Origin: Cyanobacteria bacterium UBA11153
GTDB taxonomy: Bacteria; Cyanobacteriota; Cyanobacteriia; Cyanobacteriales; Coleofasciculaceae
Reading direction: 5' to 3'
Length of the DNA stretch: 13,814 bases
NCBI GenBank assembly: GCA_003511885.1
Contig: DOIX01000267.1
Location: 40,298-54,111 of the forward strand
Part shown: positions 1 to 7,598 of the stretch, piece after piece
Numbering within the stretch: the stretch's first letter is position 1
Layout: each line of letters starts with the position of its first letter
Made by a program: the position numbers and the translations under genes
The notes under the pieces: generated by a model
The model's input: only the letters and a program-made list of their open reading frames with translations
What the model was told of the DNA's origin: nothing
The model's database searches: none

Positions 1-32
1 AAGTGTACCTCATTACTGCGGGAACTGCTGTA
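1..32 (+). repeat. Interspersed repeat, copy 1 (inverted relative to 13746-13777)
   Basis: The first 32 bases match the reverse complement of 13746-13777 at 28 of 32 positions, and the outer 16 bases (AAGTGTACCTCATTAC) are identical. The inner part can form a small hairpin: GCGG/CCGC around a 3-base loop in the far copy, with a wobble pair here. That pattern suggests a structured dispersed repeat. The copy may extend beyond the window edge. Confidence 0.75.
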
Positions 33-226
33 TACCATTTCCCAAAAGTAACTGGAGAGATCCAAAGGCTGAAGTAACCATATATCAAGGAATCAACCTC
101 CAGCGATTTTCGAGAAATGCGATGATTTTTCCGCAGGCGATCACAAAAAATAATTACCTCATGTTCATACCCTGTAACCATAAGGTATATTGAGATATAA
201 GCTGTATTTGTCAAGGAAGAATTCCT
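33..226. other. Upstream region of the Uma2 gene
   Basis: No gene is visible here. The only support for the downstream start is a purine-rich ribosome binding site, AAGGAAG at 213-219, seven bases before the ATG at 227. No convincing -35/-10 pair or operator was found. Confidence 0.4.
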
Positions 227-805
227 ATGGTAATCGCTACCAATCGAATTATGACTCTGGAGGAATACCTCAACTATGACGACGGCACAGATACCCGCTA
301 TGAACTAGTCAATGGAGAGTTGGTAGAAATGCCTTCAGAAAGCGATTTGAATAATGCGATCGCAATTTTCCTCCTTTTTGCCTTCGGACAATTTGTGCCA
401 CCGAGATTATTACGTCGGGGTACAGAAATTGTCGTGACTGGCTTCCGCAGCACTACCAGAATTCCTGACTTAATCGTACTAACAGAAGAACTCGCTACTA
501 CCCTCAGTAGCAGGACAAGAAGTATTATTATGCCTGATATGCCTCCACCCGCTTTAGTTGTGGAAATAGTTTCTCCTGGAACCGAAAATGAACAGCGAGA
601 TTATCGCTACAAACGTTCTGAATATGCAGCAAGAGGAATCGCAGAATATTGGCTTGTCGATCCGCAGCGGGCTGTAGTGATAGTATTAACATTAGTAGCA
701 GGATTCTATGAAGAAGCTATGTTTCAAGGAAGCGATTCTCTTGTCTCATCTGTTTTTCCAAATCTGCAATTGACAGCTACACAAATTCTTTTAGCCAGTA
801 ATTAG
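227..805 (+). CDS. Uma2 family (DUF820) putative endonuclease
   Basis: This 192-residue protein has the hallmarks of the Uma2/DUF820 family, a PD-(D/E)xK nuclease-fold group that is strongly expanded in cyanobacteria and has no settled role. The N-terminal signature RYELVNGELVEMP is at 24-36. The presumed metal-binding core is the Asp of RIPDLIVL (D81) followed by Glu in ALVVEIVSPGT (E113). The family tail is Y-K-x-x-E-Y (128-133) and AEYWLVDP (139-146). The length is usual for the family and nothing looks broken. The start is the ATG preceded by AAGGAAG. The gene is alone and converges on the oxidase gene that follows. The family call is firm; the nuclease activity is inferred from the fold. 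Confidence 0.93.
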   Translation: MVIATNRIMTLEEYLNYDDGTDTRYELVNGELVEMPSESDLNNAIAIFLLFAFGQFVPPRLLRRGTEIVVTGFRSTTRIPDLIVLTEELATTLSSRTRSIIMPDMPPPALVVEIVSPGTENEQRDYRYKRSEYAARGIAEYWLVDPQRAVVIVLTLVAGFYEEAMFQGSDSLVSSVFPNLQLTATQILLASN

Positions 806-903
806 AGGGCTAAAGATATGGACAACCGAAAAAATATGGCAGGGTACGCGATCGCGATCGGTTTGTTAATATAGGAAAGTGTGATATATTGGGCAATACC
901 ACC

Positions 904-2277
904 TCATATTGCCAGGATTTCCTTGGCTGCACGGAGACCAGACAAATATGCGCCGGAAGCAGTACCGAAATAGTCCTGATTAGATGCTTCGCCCGCGAAA
1001 AACACAGACTTTTCTAGTGGTGCGGCAAGCTCTTGACGCATCTTTGGCACTGCGCCAACAGGATTGTATGAATAGGAACCCAAGGAAAATGGATCGGTTG
1101 CCCAACGAGTAATTTGGTAATCGGTAGGTTCGGGTATGCCTCTGCCATAGATCTTCCTTAAGGTTTCCATCGCACTGGCAACAATTTGTCGATCCGACCA
1201 TCCTTCCATCTCTCTCCCCCTGTCGGCAGCATTAAATCCCAGGAGTATGGGCATATTGGCTGCCCGCTTGAAGCTTACCCACTCTGTCCACTCACCATGC
1301 CTTTCCGACACATACTCCAACCAATCAACATCAGCAGGCCAAAAAACCTTGGGGAATCGAAGATAGCATTTGTTCAAGACACCCATGCCCAGTTTAGCGA
1401 TCGCATTCTGTTTGTTGCGAGGTAATTCAGGGGTGAAACGGACATTTCCAGCTTGCAAAACCCCCAGCGGCAGAGTCACTAGAACACAGTCGGCTGTGAA
1501 CTCGGTCTTTTGGGTAATCACTCGAACGGGCGATTGATGCCATTGAATTTCTTTCACTACCTGACCGAGTTCAATATTTAACCCTTGCGCTAGAAACTCT
1601 GGGATAACTCTAAATCCTTGAACGAATAGAGCATCATCTCCATCAAATTCTTTGGCACTGTCATACCATTGTGCGGAGAGTTTTGCGGCGCTTCCCGAAT
1701 ACTCCTGTTCGATCTCACCACTTAGAATAAAGTTGATGAAACGGTATGCCTCGGAGGATTTGTCAAATTGGTGCATCAACGGTTCAATTACTTGCCGAAT
1801 TGAGACATCAGCATCCTCATCCTGTGCCTTCTCCAGAGTCCCGAACACTTTCTTCCTCAAATCCTCCATGCGAACTTCTTCCGCCTGGGATAGTGGCTGT
1901 CCTAGAGTGTTATAGGTTTCTGTCCTGTCGTAACTAGTGGTAAGCCGTTTAGCCTTAATTTGTTCAGCCAAATCAGTTAACGGATTACCCTGAATTCCAT
2001 GAATCCACGTTGCCCCGAAATCCAAGGGCATATCAGACCACTTAGTACTAGTCCAAATTCGACCACCGATGCGATCGCGAGCTTCGACGACAACAACTTC
2101 ATACCCTTGTCCGTGTAATTCCCGTGCCGCAGCAAGACCCGCTAGTCCAGCACCGATGACTGCGATACGCTTCTTGTTAGATGCCGCTCGATCTGCTTGC
2201 AGCTCTTCACCACAGGCAATACTTACAGATCCTATCAACGTCAAAGCAAATATTTTCAGGAAATCTCGCCTATCCAT
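904..2277 (-). CDS. Flavin-containing amine oxidase (polyamine/monoamine oxidase type), Tat-exported lipoprotein candidate
   Basis: This 457-residue protein belongs to the FAD-dependent amine oxidase family (MAO/polyamine oxidase/LSD1 type), which oxidises amines to imines or aldehydes and makes H2O2. The N-terminus has a twin-arginine motif, RRDFLK (3-8), then a hydrophobic stretch ending in SIAC, whose Cys22 fits a lipobox, so export and lipid anchoring are likely. The FAD-binding Rossmann motif IGAGLAGLAAA is at 41-51, with the acidic E65 and RIGGR at 69-73. The C-terminal flavin-site signatures are GSYSY (400-404) and FAGEASNQDYFGTASGAY (427-444). The WATDPF...GSYSY stretch looks most like polyamine oxidases, but the substrate cannot be read from sequence. 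No strong ribosome binding site precedes the start. The gene stands alone and converges on the Uma2 gene. Confidence 0.93.
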   Translation of the reverse strand: MDRRDFLKIFALTLIGSVSIACGEELQADRAASNKKRIAVIGAGLAGLAAARELHGQGYEVVVVEARDRIGGRIWTSTKWSDMPLDFGATWIHGIQGNPLTDLAEQIKAKRLTTSYDRTETYNTLGQPLSQAEEVRMEDLRKKVFGTLEKAQDEDADVSIRQVIEPLMHQFDKSSEAYRFINFILSGEIEQEYSGSAAKLSAQWYDSAKEFDGDDALFVQGFRVIPEFLAQGLNIELGQVVKEIQWHQSPVRVITQKTEFTADCVLVTLPLGVLQAGNVRFTPELPRNKQNAIAKLGMGVLNKCYLRFPKVFWPADVDWLEYVSERHGEWTEWVSFKRAANMPILLGFNAADRGREMEGWSDRQIVASAMETLRKIYGRGIPEPTDYQITRWATDPFSLGSYSYNPVGAVPKMRQELAAPLEKSVFFAGEASNQDYFGTASGAYLSGLRAAKEILAI

Positions 2278-2349
2278 GAATGATCTCGAACTCGCAAGTT
2301 GCCGCCCAACTATTAATTCAACCCCACTTATGTGGTTGAATTCTATTTA

Positions 2350-2410
2350 GACATCTACACAAAACAATCCCTGATCCTATCTAGATGAAAACCTAGTTTC
2401 TGGAGATGTC
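2350..2410. repeat. Small terminal-inverted-repeat element, copy A (61 bp)
   Basis: The element starts GACATCTACACAAA and ends TTTCTGGAGATGTC. The two ends are inverted repeats of each other at 12 of 14 bases. A second copy at 8779-8845 has the same ends, and its last 27 bases match this copy at 26 positions. It is too small to encode anything, so it is a MITE-like or palindromic dispersed repeat. Confidence 0.75.
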
Positions 2411-2524
2411 AATTATATTGGATATGCTGTTAACCAGCAAGCAACTTCCGGGTTTAATTCTCGATCTGCTTGCAGCAGCGCTTCGCTAAGTAGGTGGACA
2501 CAATTAAAGTTAACGGTGAAGATC

Positions 2525-2550
2525 GTCATTCGTCATTCGTCATTCGTCAT
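2525..2550 (+). repeat. Heptamer tandem repeat (STRR type)
   Basis: GTCATTC is repeated three times without error, followed by a partial unit, GTCAT. Tandem heptamers of this kind are known as STRR sequences in filamentous cyanobacteria. They are noncoding and often vary in copy number between strains. Confidence 0.85.
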
Positions 2551-2656
2551 AAGTTTGGGTTTGAGGCTTATTTACATAACTTAACATAGTGTTGTTTTCT
2601 TTTGTCAGACTACTTATCGCCTTCGGCTCCAGTGGCAAGTGAGACGATGTTCGAGA

Positions 2657-2676
2657 CTGTACGCGATCGCGTACAG
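2657..2676. promoter_or_regulatory. Perfect 20-bp palindrome, candidate operator
   Basis: CTGTACGCGATCGCGTACAG is its own reverse complement. The central eight bases are a HIP1 site, and symmetry continues six bases on each side. It ends one base before the -35 hexamer of the promoter for the DUF6883-DUF4926 pair, where a repressor or activator would act. Operator function is inferred. A chance extension of a HIP1 site is the alternative. Confidence 0.55.
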
Positions 2677-2677
2677 C

Positions 2678-2707
2678 TTGTCAATGCAGGAGAGTGTGTT
2701 ATATAAT
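2678..2707 (+). promoter_or_regulatory. Sigma70-type promoter of the DUF6883-DUF4926 pair
   Basis: TTGTCA (2678-2683) and TATAAT (2702-2707) are separated by 18 bases, close to consensus in both boxes. Transcription would start near 2714, giving a leader of about 23 bases with the ribosome binding site AGAGG at 2725-2729 before the GTG start at 2737. Confidence 0.7.
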
Positions 2708-2736
2708 CAACATCAAAATAGTCCAGAGGTTTCAGG

Positions 2737-3057
2737 GTGAAGATTCCAGAAGATGCGGTTATACCAGAGGATAAAATAACCCGTTACCTATTGGTACAGA
2801 AACCCAGAAATGATAAATCAAAGTTTTTGGCACAGGCTGGATTTACATCAGAAAACCCAGAAGCCCTGAAAGGAGCTATTGAATTGCTTGTAGCAAGGGG
2901 TGAGGCGATTGAAGATAGAAGGAACGAGTATGGCATCTTTTATCAAGTTTCAGGAGAACTGGTTGGTGTAAATGGTAAAATTCTATCTGTGGTGACAATT
3001 TGGCTCAGACGAGAGATTGACGGCAAGTTTCAGTTGGTAACGCTTCAACCTTTGTAG
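2737..3057 (+). CDS. DUF6883 domain protein, possible toxin of a two-gene module
   Basis: This 106-residue soluble protein uses a GTG start chosen by AGAGG seven bases upstream and by the promoter just before it. It matches the DUF6883 pattern as I remember it: an opening IPEDAVIPEDKITRYLL, a central helix with a GF...NPE..K.AIE pattern (31-49), and a C-terminal beta stretch, VVTIWLRRE. The family is found as free-standing small proteins and, as I recall, as C-terminal domains of larger secreted proteins, which suggests a toxin-like role. No catalytic residues can be assigned with confidence. The stop is ten bases before the DUF4926 gene, so the two are almost surely co-transcribed and probably function together. 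Toxin function is inference. Confidence 0.82.
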   Translation: MKIPEDAVIPEDKITRYLLVQKPRNDKSKFLAQAGFTSENPEALKGAIELLVARGEAIEDRRNEYGIFYQVSGELVGVNGKILSVVTIWLRREIDGKFQLVTLQPL

Positions 3058-3067
3058 GGGATTAAAA

Positions 3068-3316
3068 ATGATACCAGAACTATATCAGGAAGTGGCTTTA
3101 ACTCGTGATTTTCCAGAATATGAACTTAAAGCAGGGGATATCGCTACCTTGATTGATTTTGTCGATCATCCAAGTGGCGGTGAAAAAGGATGTGTGCTAG
3201 AAGTGTTTAATGCTGTCGGCGAATCTCTCAGAGCGATCGCTGTCCCAATCTCTACAGTAGAGGCTTTACGCCCTGATGAAATTTTAACTGTTCGCTCTTT
3301 AGCCAAAGTTGCTTAG
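3068..3316 (+). CDS. DUF4926 domain protein, possible antitoxin/immunity partner
   Basis: This 82-residue protein resembles DUF4926: ELYQEVALTRDFPEYELKAGDIATLID (4-30) fits the family pattern of a short beta-barrel-like domain opening with 'V.L..D.P...L..GD...'. The start is the ATG after AGGGG, which overlaps the end of the upstream gene. The protein has no transmembrane segment or DNA-binding motif. DUF4926 genes are often found directly beside small partner genes in cyanobacteria, as here with DUF6883. That makes it a plausible neutralising partner, but this has not been shown from sequence. Confidence 0.82.
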   Translation: MIPELYQEVALTRDFPEYELKAGDIATLIDFVDHPSGGEKGCVLEVFNAVGESLRAIAVPISTVEALRPDEILTVRSLAKVA

Positions 3317-3318
3317 TA

Positions 3319-3342
3319 GTTTAAATAGTGCAAGATCTCCGT
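3319..3342 (+). repeat. 24-bp dispersed repeat, copy 1
   Basis: GTTTAAATAGTGCAAGATCT plus CCGT recurs at 8876-8899 with one mismatch in 24. It follows directly after the stop codon of the DUF4926 gene. Its nature is unknown; it may be the edge of a larger decayed element. Confidence 0.6.
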
Positions 3343-3473
3343 ATTGCTTGAGAAGATGAGGATCCAGATCGACTACTTTATTTAGCAGTTCGGTAAAAAT
3401 TGAAGTTGGAGCCTCCTGAAAGTTGTGTAAGGGATTGCTGCATAATAACCCAAAAGTCCCCCAACGGGAAAAA

Positions 3474-3504
3474 TGCGATGCCGAAGGCGAGCGAAGCTAT
3501 CGCA
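3474..3504. repeat. Short palindromic repeat in the leader of the NACHT gene
   Basis: TGCGAT (3474-3479) and ATCGCA (3499-3504) are perfect inverted arms around a GC-rich core, GCCGAAGGCGAGCGAAGC, rich in GCGA and GAAGC. A similar structure occurs at 9449-9486. Such elements are common intergenic repeats in cyanobacteria. Confidence 0.6.
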
Positions 3505-3576
3505 CTCACCGCCTTCCTCAGTGAGTAGGTTATAGTTTACCTATCGGGATTACAGAGTTGAAAGGTTGGACTGAGG

Positions 3577-6171
3577 GTGAGATTAGAACCCACTACTATC
3601 AATGAGTTGGTAGAACTTCTCAGACCATTCATGGAACTTGAGAAAGACCGTCGCTCCATCTTAGTCTCAGCACTGGGCAATAATACTCCTGTGCTGCAAT
3701 GGATAACTTGGAGTGGTGCGGTTGCGACTTTCATCCCGGATATGGTCTGTAAGCTAGCGGACTACGGGGAAATTGCACCGGGTAGACAAGCGCTATGGGC
3801 ATTGTTGGAGTACGTGCGATCGCAATCTGGTCTTGATGTACAGGGACGTATCGACAAACTGCGTCCTTTGATTGATTTGCCAAGGCATTCTCATGCACCA
3901 AGTGACACAATTTCTGAGCTTGATGGTTTGGTGGAAAAAGTGCGATCATTTCTTCACGATAACATCCAATCCTTGCATGGCACGATGCCGCTTTGGAGTG
4001 TGGATCGTTGGGTGTCGTTGGGTGAGTTGTTTGTAGATGTCAATATTCTGGAGGAGTTGAGCAGTACTTGTAGGTCAGAACTGGATGACTTGTGGCAGGA
4101 TTTCAGTAAGAATCCTAGCGATCGCAGTTTAGATCGCATTGGCTTGGGTAAAGAGCGGCAACGGGTGTCGGGGCTTGAAGTGTTGGCGAAGAATACCAAC
4201 CTAATGGTAGTCGGTAAACCAGGTTCGGGGAAGACGACATATTTACAGCGAGTAGTGATGGAGTGCAATGCGGGAAATTTACAAGCGCACCGGATTCCCG
4301 TGTTGATTAAGCTGCGAGAATTTGTGGAGGATGGGCGTGAGTTTGCCTATTCGCTAAAGCGTTATCTAGAGCAGTGCTGGCAGTTATCAGATGCAGAAAC
4401 TTTACTCAAGCAAGGTCGAGCGTTGGTGCTGCTGGATGGGTTGGATGAGGTGACGGGAGAGGATGGGAAGAACATTACCAAGGAAATTAAGCGGTTTGCT
4501 CGTACCTATCCGCAGGTGCAAGTAATTGTAACCTGTCGAACGCAGAGCCAGGAGTCCCGGTTTGAGCGGTTTGATTATGTGGAAGTGGCAGATTTTAATG
4601 AGCTGCAAGTGCGATCGTTTGCAGAGCATTGGTTGACGACGGTGATGCAGGATGAGTCGGCGGGACTGGCGAGGGCGCAAGAGTTTCTGGAACAAATATT
4701 TTTAGAGGAAAATAAGCCGATTCGGGAGTTAGCAATTACGCCGATTTTACTGAGTTTGACTTGTGCGGTATTTTACCAGACAGGGAAGTTTTACTCTAAG
4801 CGTTCAAAGCTTTATGAGGAAGGTTTGGAGTTACTGCTGGAGCAGTGGGACAAGTCGCGGGAGATTGAGCGGGATGATATTTATCGGGATTTGTCGGTAG
4901 AGCGGAAGCTGAAGTTATTGAGCTATCTGGCGGTGAAGAAGTTTGAGCAACCGCAGTATGTGTTATTTGAGCAGGCAGAATTAGAGGGGTATATTGCTGA
5001 GTTTTTGAAGATTGGGCAGCGGGATAGTCGGGCGGTGTTGAGGGCGATTGAATCGCAGCATGGATTGTTGATTGAGCGAAGTCAGAAGGTTTGGTCGTTT
5101 TCACACTTGACGTTTCAAGAATACTGTGTCGCACAACACATTGTTGGCATTTCCAGTGACAAAAAACTCCTCCAATGTTTTACTTCTCATATTTTTGAAT
5201 CTCATTGGCGGCAAATATTTCTACTTGTAATGGAAATAATTAGCGATGCTAGTGAACTATTATTAATCATAAAAGAGCAAATCGAAGCAAGTGAAGAAAC
5301 TCAGTCGCTACAGAATTTTATCCAATGGACTTATGATAAGTCCATTGAGGTGAATGGAGTTTTTAAGCCGTTGGCTCTGAGAGCATTTTATCTTTGTTTT
5401 GACAATTATTGGATTCGCGGACAAGATACTAATTTCGCGGAAAAAGTTGAGGATAAACTTATTTCTGGATTGATTGAATTTTCTCCTAATGAAGATCTAA
5501 TTCACTATTTTAATAGCGCGAATGTGGCAGGCGAATTTGCTACCCCTCTTCGCTTAGATCGTAATCTCAAAATAGCCCTTGAATGCGCTTATAATTTTGA
5601 GGGTATTTTATCTGATTTTTTAGATTACTGTGATTTTGAGAGATCAGATGATAAAGAAAAACTCAGCTTATCTACAGAATTAAATAATTATCATTATGCT
5701 GAACAGAAGAATATTGTTCAGGAAGATTTTTTAGATCAAGAAGAAGAATTCGATACCGAACAATTAAGAGATTTAGATATTCTTTTATATAAAGTATATG
5801 AAGATGCCAATAAACTGGACAAAGAGCTAGCAGAAGGGATAAATGAATTGAGAATACATTTATATAATTTAGAGCTAGAGGAATATGACTCTTTAGAAGA
5901 TTGGGCTATCTATAGAAATTGGTGGAAAGAAAACAAGGACAAGTGGATATCCACACTAGTGCATTTGATGGGAAAGCATCGAAAGCTATTTGTCACAAAA
6001 CTTTCTAAGGCTGAGAGGTTTAAACTTGAAAGATATAGATATGCTAACGAACTGCTAATTGACTGTCTGAAGGCAGGCAATGTAAACCTAGATACAGAAA
6101 TGTATATAGAGGAAACATTGCTATTACCGATCGCCGAAATCGAAAAACGCAAACGTGAAAAGGCAGAGTAG
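3577..6171 (+). CDS. EAD-NACHT NTPase (STAND family), sensor/switch of a candidate defence system
   Basis: This 864-residue STAND ATPase begins with a helical effector-associated domain at about 9-95 (DRRSILVSAL at 24-33, GEIAPGRQALWALLEYV at 64-80), shared with the protease gene downstream. A linker typical of cyanobacterial NACHT proteins follows (108-200). The NACHT core has Walker A GKPGSGKT (213-220), Walker B VLLDGLDEV (284-292), TCR (319-321) and the ITPILLSLTC helix (387-396), closing with FSHLTFQEYCVA (508-519). Residues 520-864 are helical and may match the NACHT C-terminal Cys/His-containing domain; IEETLLLP (844-851) near the end fits my memory of it. This is the likely sensor region. 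The start is GTG with AAAGG eleven bases upstream; an in-frame stop at 3559 rules out a much longer form. GC content drops sharply after about 5100. Family call firm; defence role inferred. Confidence 0.95.
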   Translation: MRLEPTTINELVELLRPFMELEKDRRSILVSALGNNTPVLQWITWSGAVATFIPDMVCKLADYGEIAPGRQALWALLEYVRSQSGLDVQGRIDKLRPLIDLPRHSHAPSDTISELDGLVEKVRSFLHDNIQSLHGTMPLWSVDRWVSLGELFVDVNILEELSSTCRSELDDLWQDFSKNPSDRSLDRIGLGKERQRVSGLEVLAKNTNLMVVGKPGSGKTTYLQRVVMECNAGNLQAHRIPVLIKLREFVEDGREFAYSLKRYLEQCWQLSDAETLLKQGRALVLLDGLDEVTGEDGKNITKEIKRFARTYPQVQVIVTCRTQSQESRFERFDYVEVADFNELQVRSFAEHWLTTVMQDESAGLARAQEFLEQIFLEENKPIRELAITPILLSLTCAVFYQTGKFYSKRSKLYEEGLELLLEQWDKSREIERDDIYRDLSVERKLKLLSYLAVKKFEQPQYVLFEQAELEGYIAEFLKIGQRDSRAVLRAIESQHGLLIERSQKVWSFSHLTFQEYCVAQHIVGISSDKKLLQCFTSHIFESHWRQIFLLVMEIISDASELLLIIKEQIEASEETQSLQNFIQWTYDKSIEVNGVFKPLALRAFYLCFDNYWIRGQDTNFAEKVEDKLISGLIEFSPNEDLIHYFNSANVAGEFATPLRLDRNLKIALECAYNFEGILSDFLDYCDFERSDDKEKLSLSTELNNYHYAEQKNIVQEDFLDQEEEFDTEQLRDLDILLYKVYEDANKLDKELAEGINELRIHLYNLELEEYDSLEDWAIYRNWWKENKDKWISTLVHLMGKHRKLFVTKLSKAERFKLERYRYANELLIDCLKAGNVNLDTEMYIEETLLLPIAEIEKRKREKAE

Positions 6172-6308
6172 GGCAATTGGGTTGTAGAGAAGCTGTGTCA
6201 ACACACTCAAATTGGGTAGCGATCGCCGCACAAGACCAATAAGTCGTAACAACTAAATCTTGCCCTAAGCCAAAATGGAACAATCCTCTTGCTATAGGAG
6301 TAATAACT
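6172..6308 (+). promoter_or_regulatory. Spacer between NACHT and protease genes
   Basis: This 137-base gap holds a HIP1 site and, at its end, a good ribosome binding site, AGGAG at 6296-6300, eight bases before the protease ATG. No terminator hairpin followed by a T-run is visible, so read-through from the NACHT gene is plausible. No strong promoter was recognised. Confidence 0.5.
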
Positions 6309-7370
6309 ATGACTGTTCAACTATCTCAGCCGGACTTCCAACGACTGACCCGTATTGTTCAGAAATTACCCGACTTTGCCAATGTGCGCGATCGCAGACG
6401 TTTGGTTGCAGGGGCGTTGGAAGGTGTCCCCCAGGTGGATTTAATCCTAGCACGGCTCGATTTGGATGGTTCCCCAATGGGAGTCTCTGTGGAAGTGATG
6501 CGCTTCTTGTCCCAATTCGGACAGGTGGCTTACGGCAAAGAAGCCTTAAGTGTCTTCCTTAACTACATTCAACCTTTTGCTGGCGATCAAGATTCAGACT
6601 TCATTCTAGAACTATTTCAGAAGTATCCTCTCGATGTCCCAGCCACTCCTAGCCGCTTGATTGACCGATGGCGGGGAATGAGTAGTGTGGCTGATGTGCA
6701 GGAAAAGATAATTGGAGAAAATACTTTACGCCACATATACATTTTGAACTTAGCCCTTGAAGCAGCAAAAGCTGTGGTTCATTTGCGGCTTCCCAAGGGT
6801 GCGGGTACAGGTTTCATGATTGCACCGGATTTGTTGATGACTAACAATCACGTTATCGCCAGTCTAGAGGAAGCCGAACAGACTGAATATACCTTTAATT
6901 ATCAACTGGATATCAATGGGAAAGAGTGCGAAATACAAACAGCTCAGGCATTACCAGGAGGTGCGTTTTACACGAATCCTGAATTAGATTATACAGTTGT
7001 TTCTCTGGAAGATTTACCTTCTTTTGGTAGTCCCCTTATCCTTAAAAGTAAGCAAGTTCAGCGAGACGATCGCGTAGCCATTATTCAGCATCCAGGCGGA
7101 CACCTGAAGAAAATCTCGATCCAGAATAACTTTGTCGCCTATGCTGATAGCAAAGTCGTGCAATACACCACGAGTACCCTACCCGGTTCTTCCGGTTCAC
7201 CTGTGTTTGACGATGAATTTAAAGTGGTGGCGATTCATCACAGCGGTGGGATGTTAGTTGAGCCGGGAACGCAGCAACATTACTTACGCAATGCAGGTAC
7301 GAGTATGATAGCCGTGTTGAAGGACCTACAGATTAATGCGCCAGAGATTTATGCTCGTTTACAAGGATAG
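6309..7370 (+). CDS. EAD-trypsin-like serine protease, candidate effector
   Basis: This 353-residue protein has two parts. Residues about 11-100 form the same effector-associated domain as in the NACHT protein (DRRRLVAGAL at 28-37; GQVAYGKEALSVFLNYI at 71-87). Residues about 150-345 are a trypsin-like (S1/HtrA-type) protease: GTGFMIAPDLLMTNNHVI carries the catalytic His181, ELDYTVV carries Asp227, and LPGSSGSPVFD carries Ser295, so the triad is complete. No signal peptide or membrane helix is seen, so it should act in the cytoplasm. It follows the NACHT gene on the same strand with a strong AGGAG site. In EAD systems the effector is brought to the switch protein by like-with-like EAD contact. 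Its substrate is unknown: it could be a host protein whose cleavage stops growth, or a phage protein. Confidence 0.93.
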   Translation: MTVQLSQPDFQRLTRIVQKLPDFANVRDRRRLVAGALEGVPQVDLILARLDLDGSPMGVSVEVMRFLSQFGQVAYGKEALSVFLNYIQPFAGDQDSDFILELFQKYPLDVPATPSRLIDRWRGMSSVADVQEKIIGENTLRHIYILNLALEAAKAVVHLRLPKGAGTGFMIAPDLLMTNNHVIASLEEAEQTEYTFNYQLDINGKECEIQTAQALPGGAFYTNPELDYTVVSLEDLPSFGSPLILKSKQVQRDDRVAIIQHPGGHLKKISIQNNFVAYADSKVVQYTTSTLPGSSGSPVFDDEFKVVAIHHSGGMLVEPGTQQHYLRNAGTSMIAVLKDLQINAPEIYARLQG

Positions 7371-7397
7371 TTGAGCCATGGAAATCAGTGGCGATCG

Positions 7398-7422
7398 CAG
7401 ACCAGACATGGTTGTCTGTTTT
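7398..7422 (+). terminator. Weak terminator-like hairpin after the protease gene
   Basis: CAGAC (7398-7402) pairs with GTCTG (7413-7417), and four T bases follow at 7419-7422. The stem is short with an imperfect interior, so this is only a possible intrinsic terminator, but the position 28 bases after the protease stop is right. Confidence 0.3.
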
Positions 7423-7598
7423 GGATGAGGAAGAATTATATTATTGCGAAAACCCTAGGAGATAGCTACTGTTAGTATACGAAACCGAAAAGGAGGAAAT
7501 CCCATAATAGATAAGTTAATACCGACTAATTTAGATCGTAATTAGGGACAATAGCTACAATACTCAAAGAACTCCTAACAATACAAGGCACATAAGCT

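Larger units (their letters stand above)
2278..2656. other. Gap between oxidase and DUF6883 operon
   Basis: No open reading frame here looks like a gene. The region holds a 61-bp terminal-inverted-repeat element (2350-2410), a heptamer tandem repeat (2525-2550) and a short run, GCAGCGCTTCGCTAAG, of the kind scattered through cyanobacterial genomes. It must also contain the leftward promoter of the oxidase gene, which was not identified. Confidence 0.6.

Noticed and set aside
2188..2476. 16-base direct repeat TCGATCTGCTTGCAGC at 2188-2203 and 2461-2476
   Set aside because: One copy is inside the oxidase coding region. The match is short with no shared flanks, so chance or a minor duplication explains it.
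6275..6562. 95-residue open frame overlapping the protease start
   Set aside because: It is out of frame with a clear domain-bearing gene, has an odd composition (many Cys, Gly and Arg), and lacks its own ribosome site.
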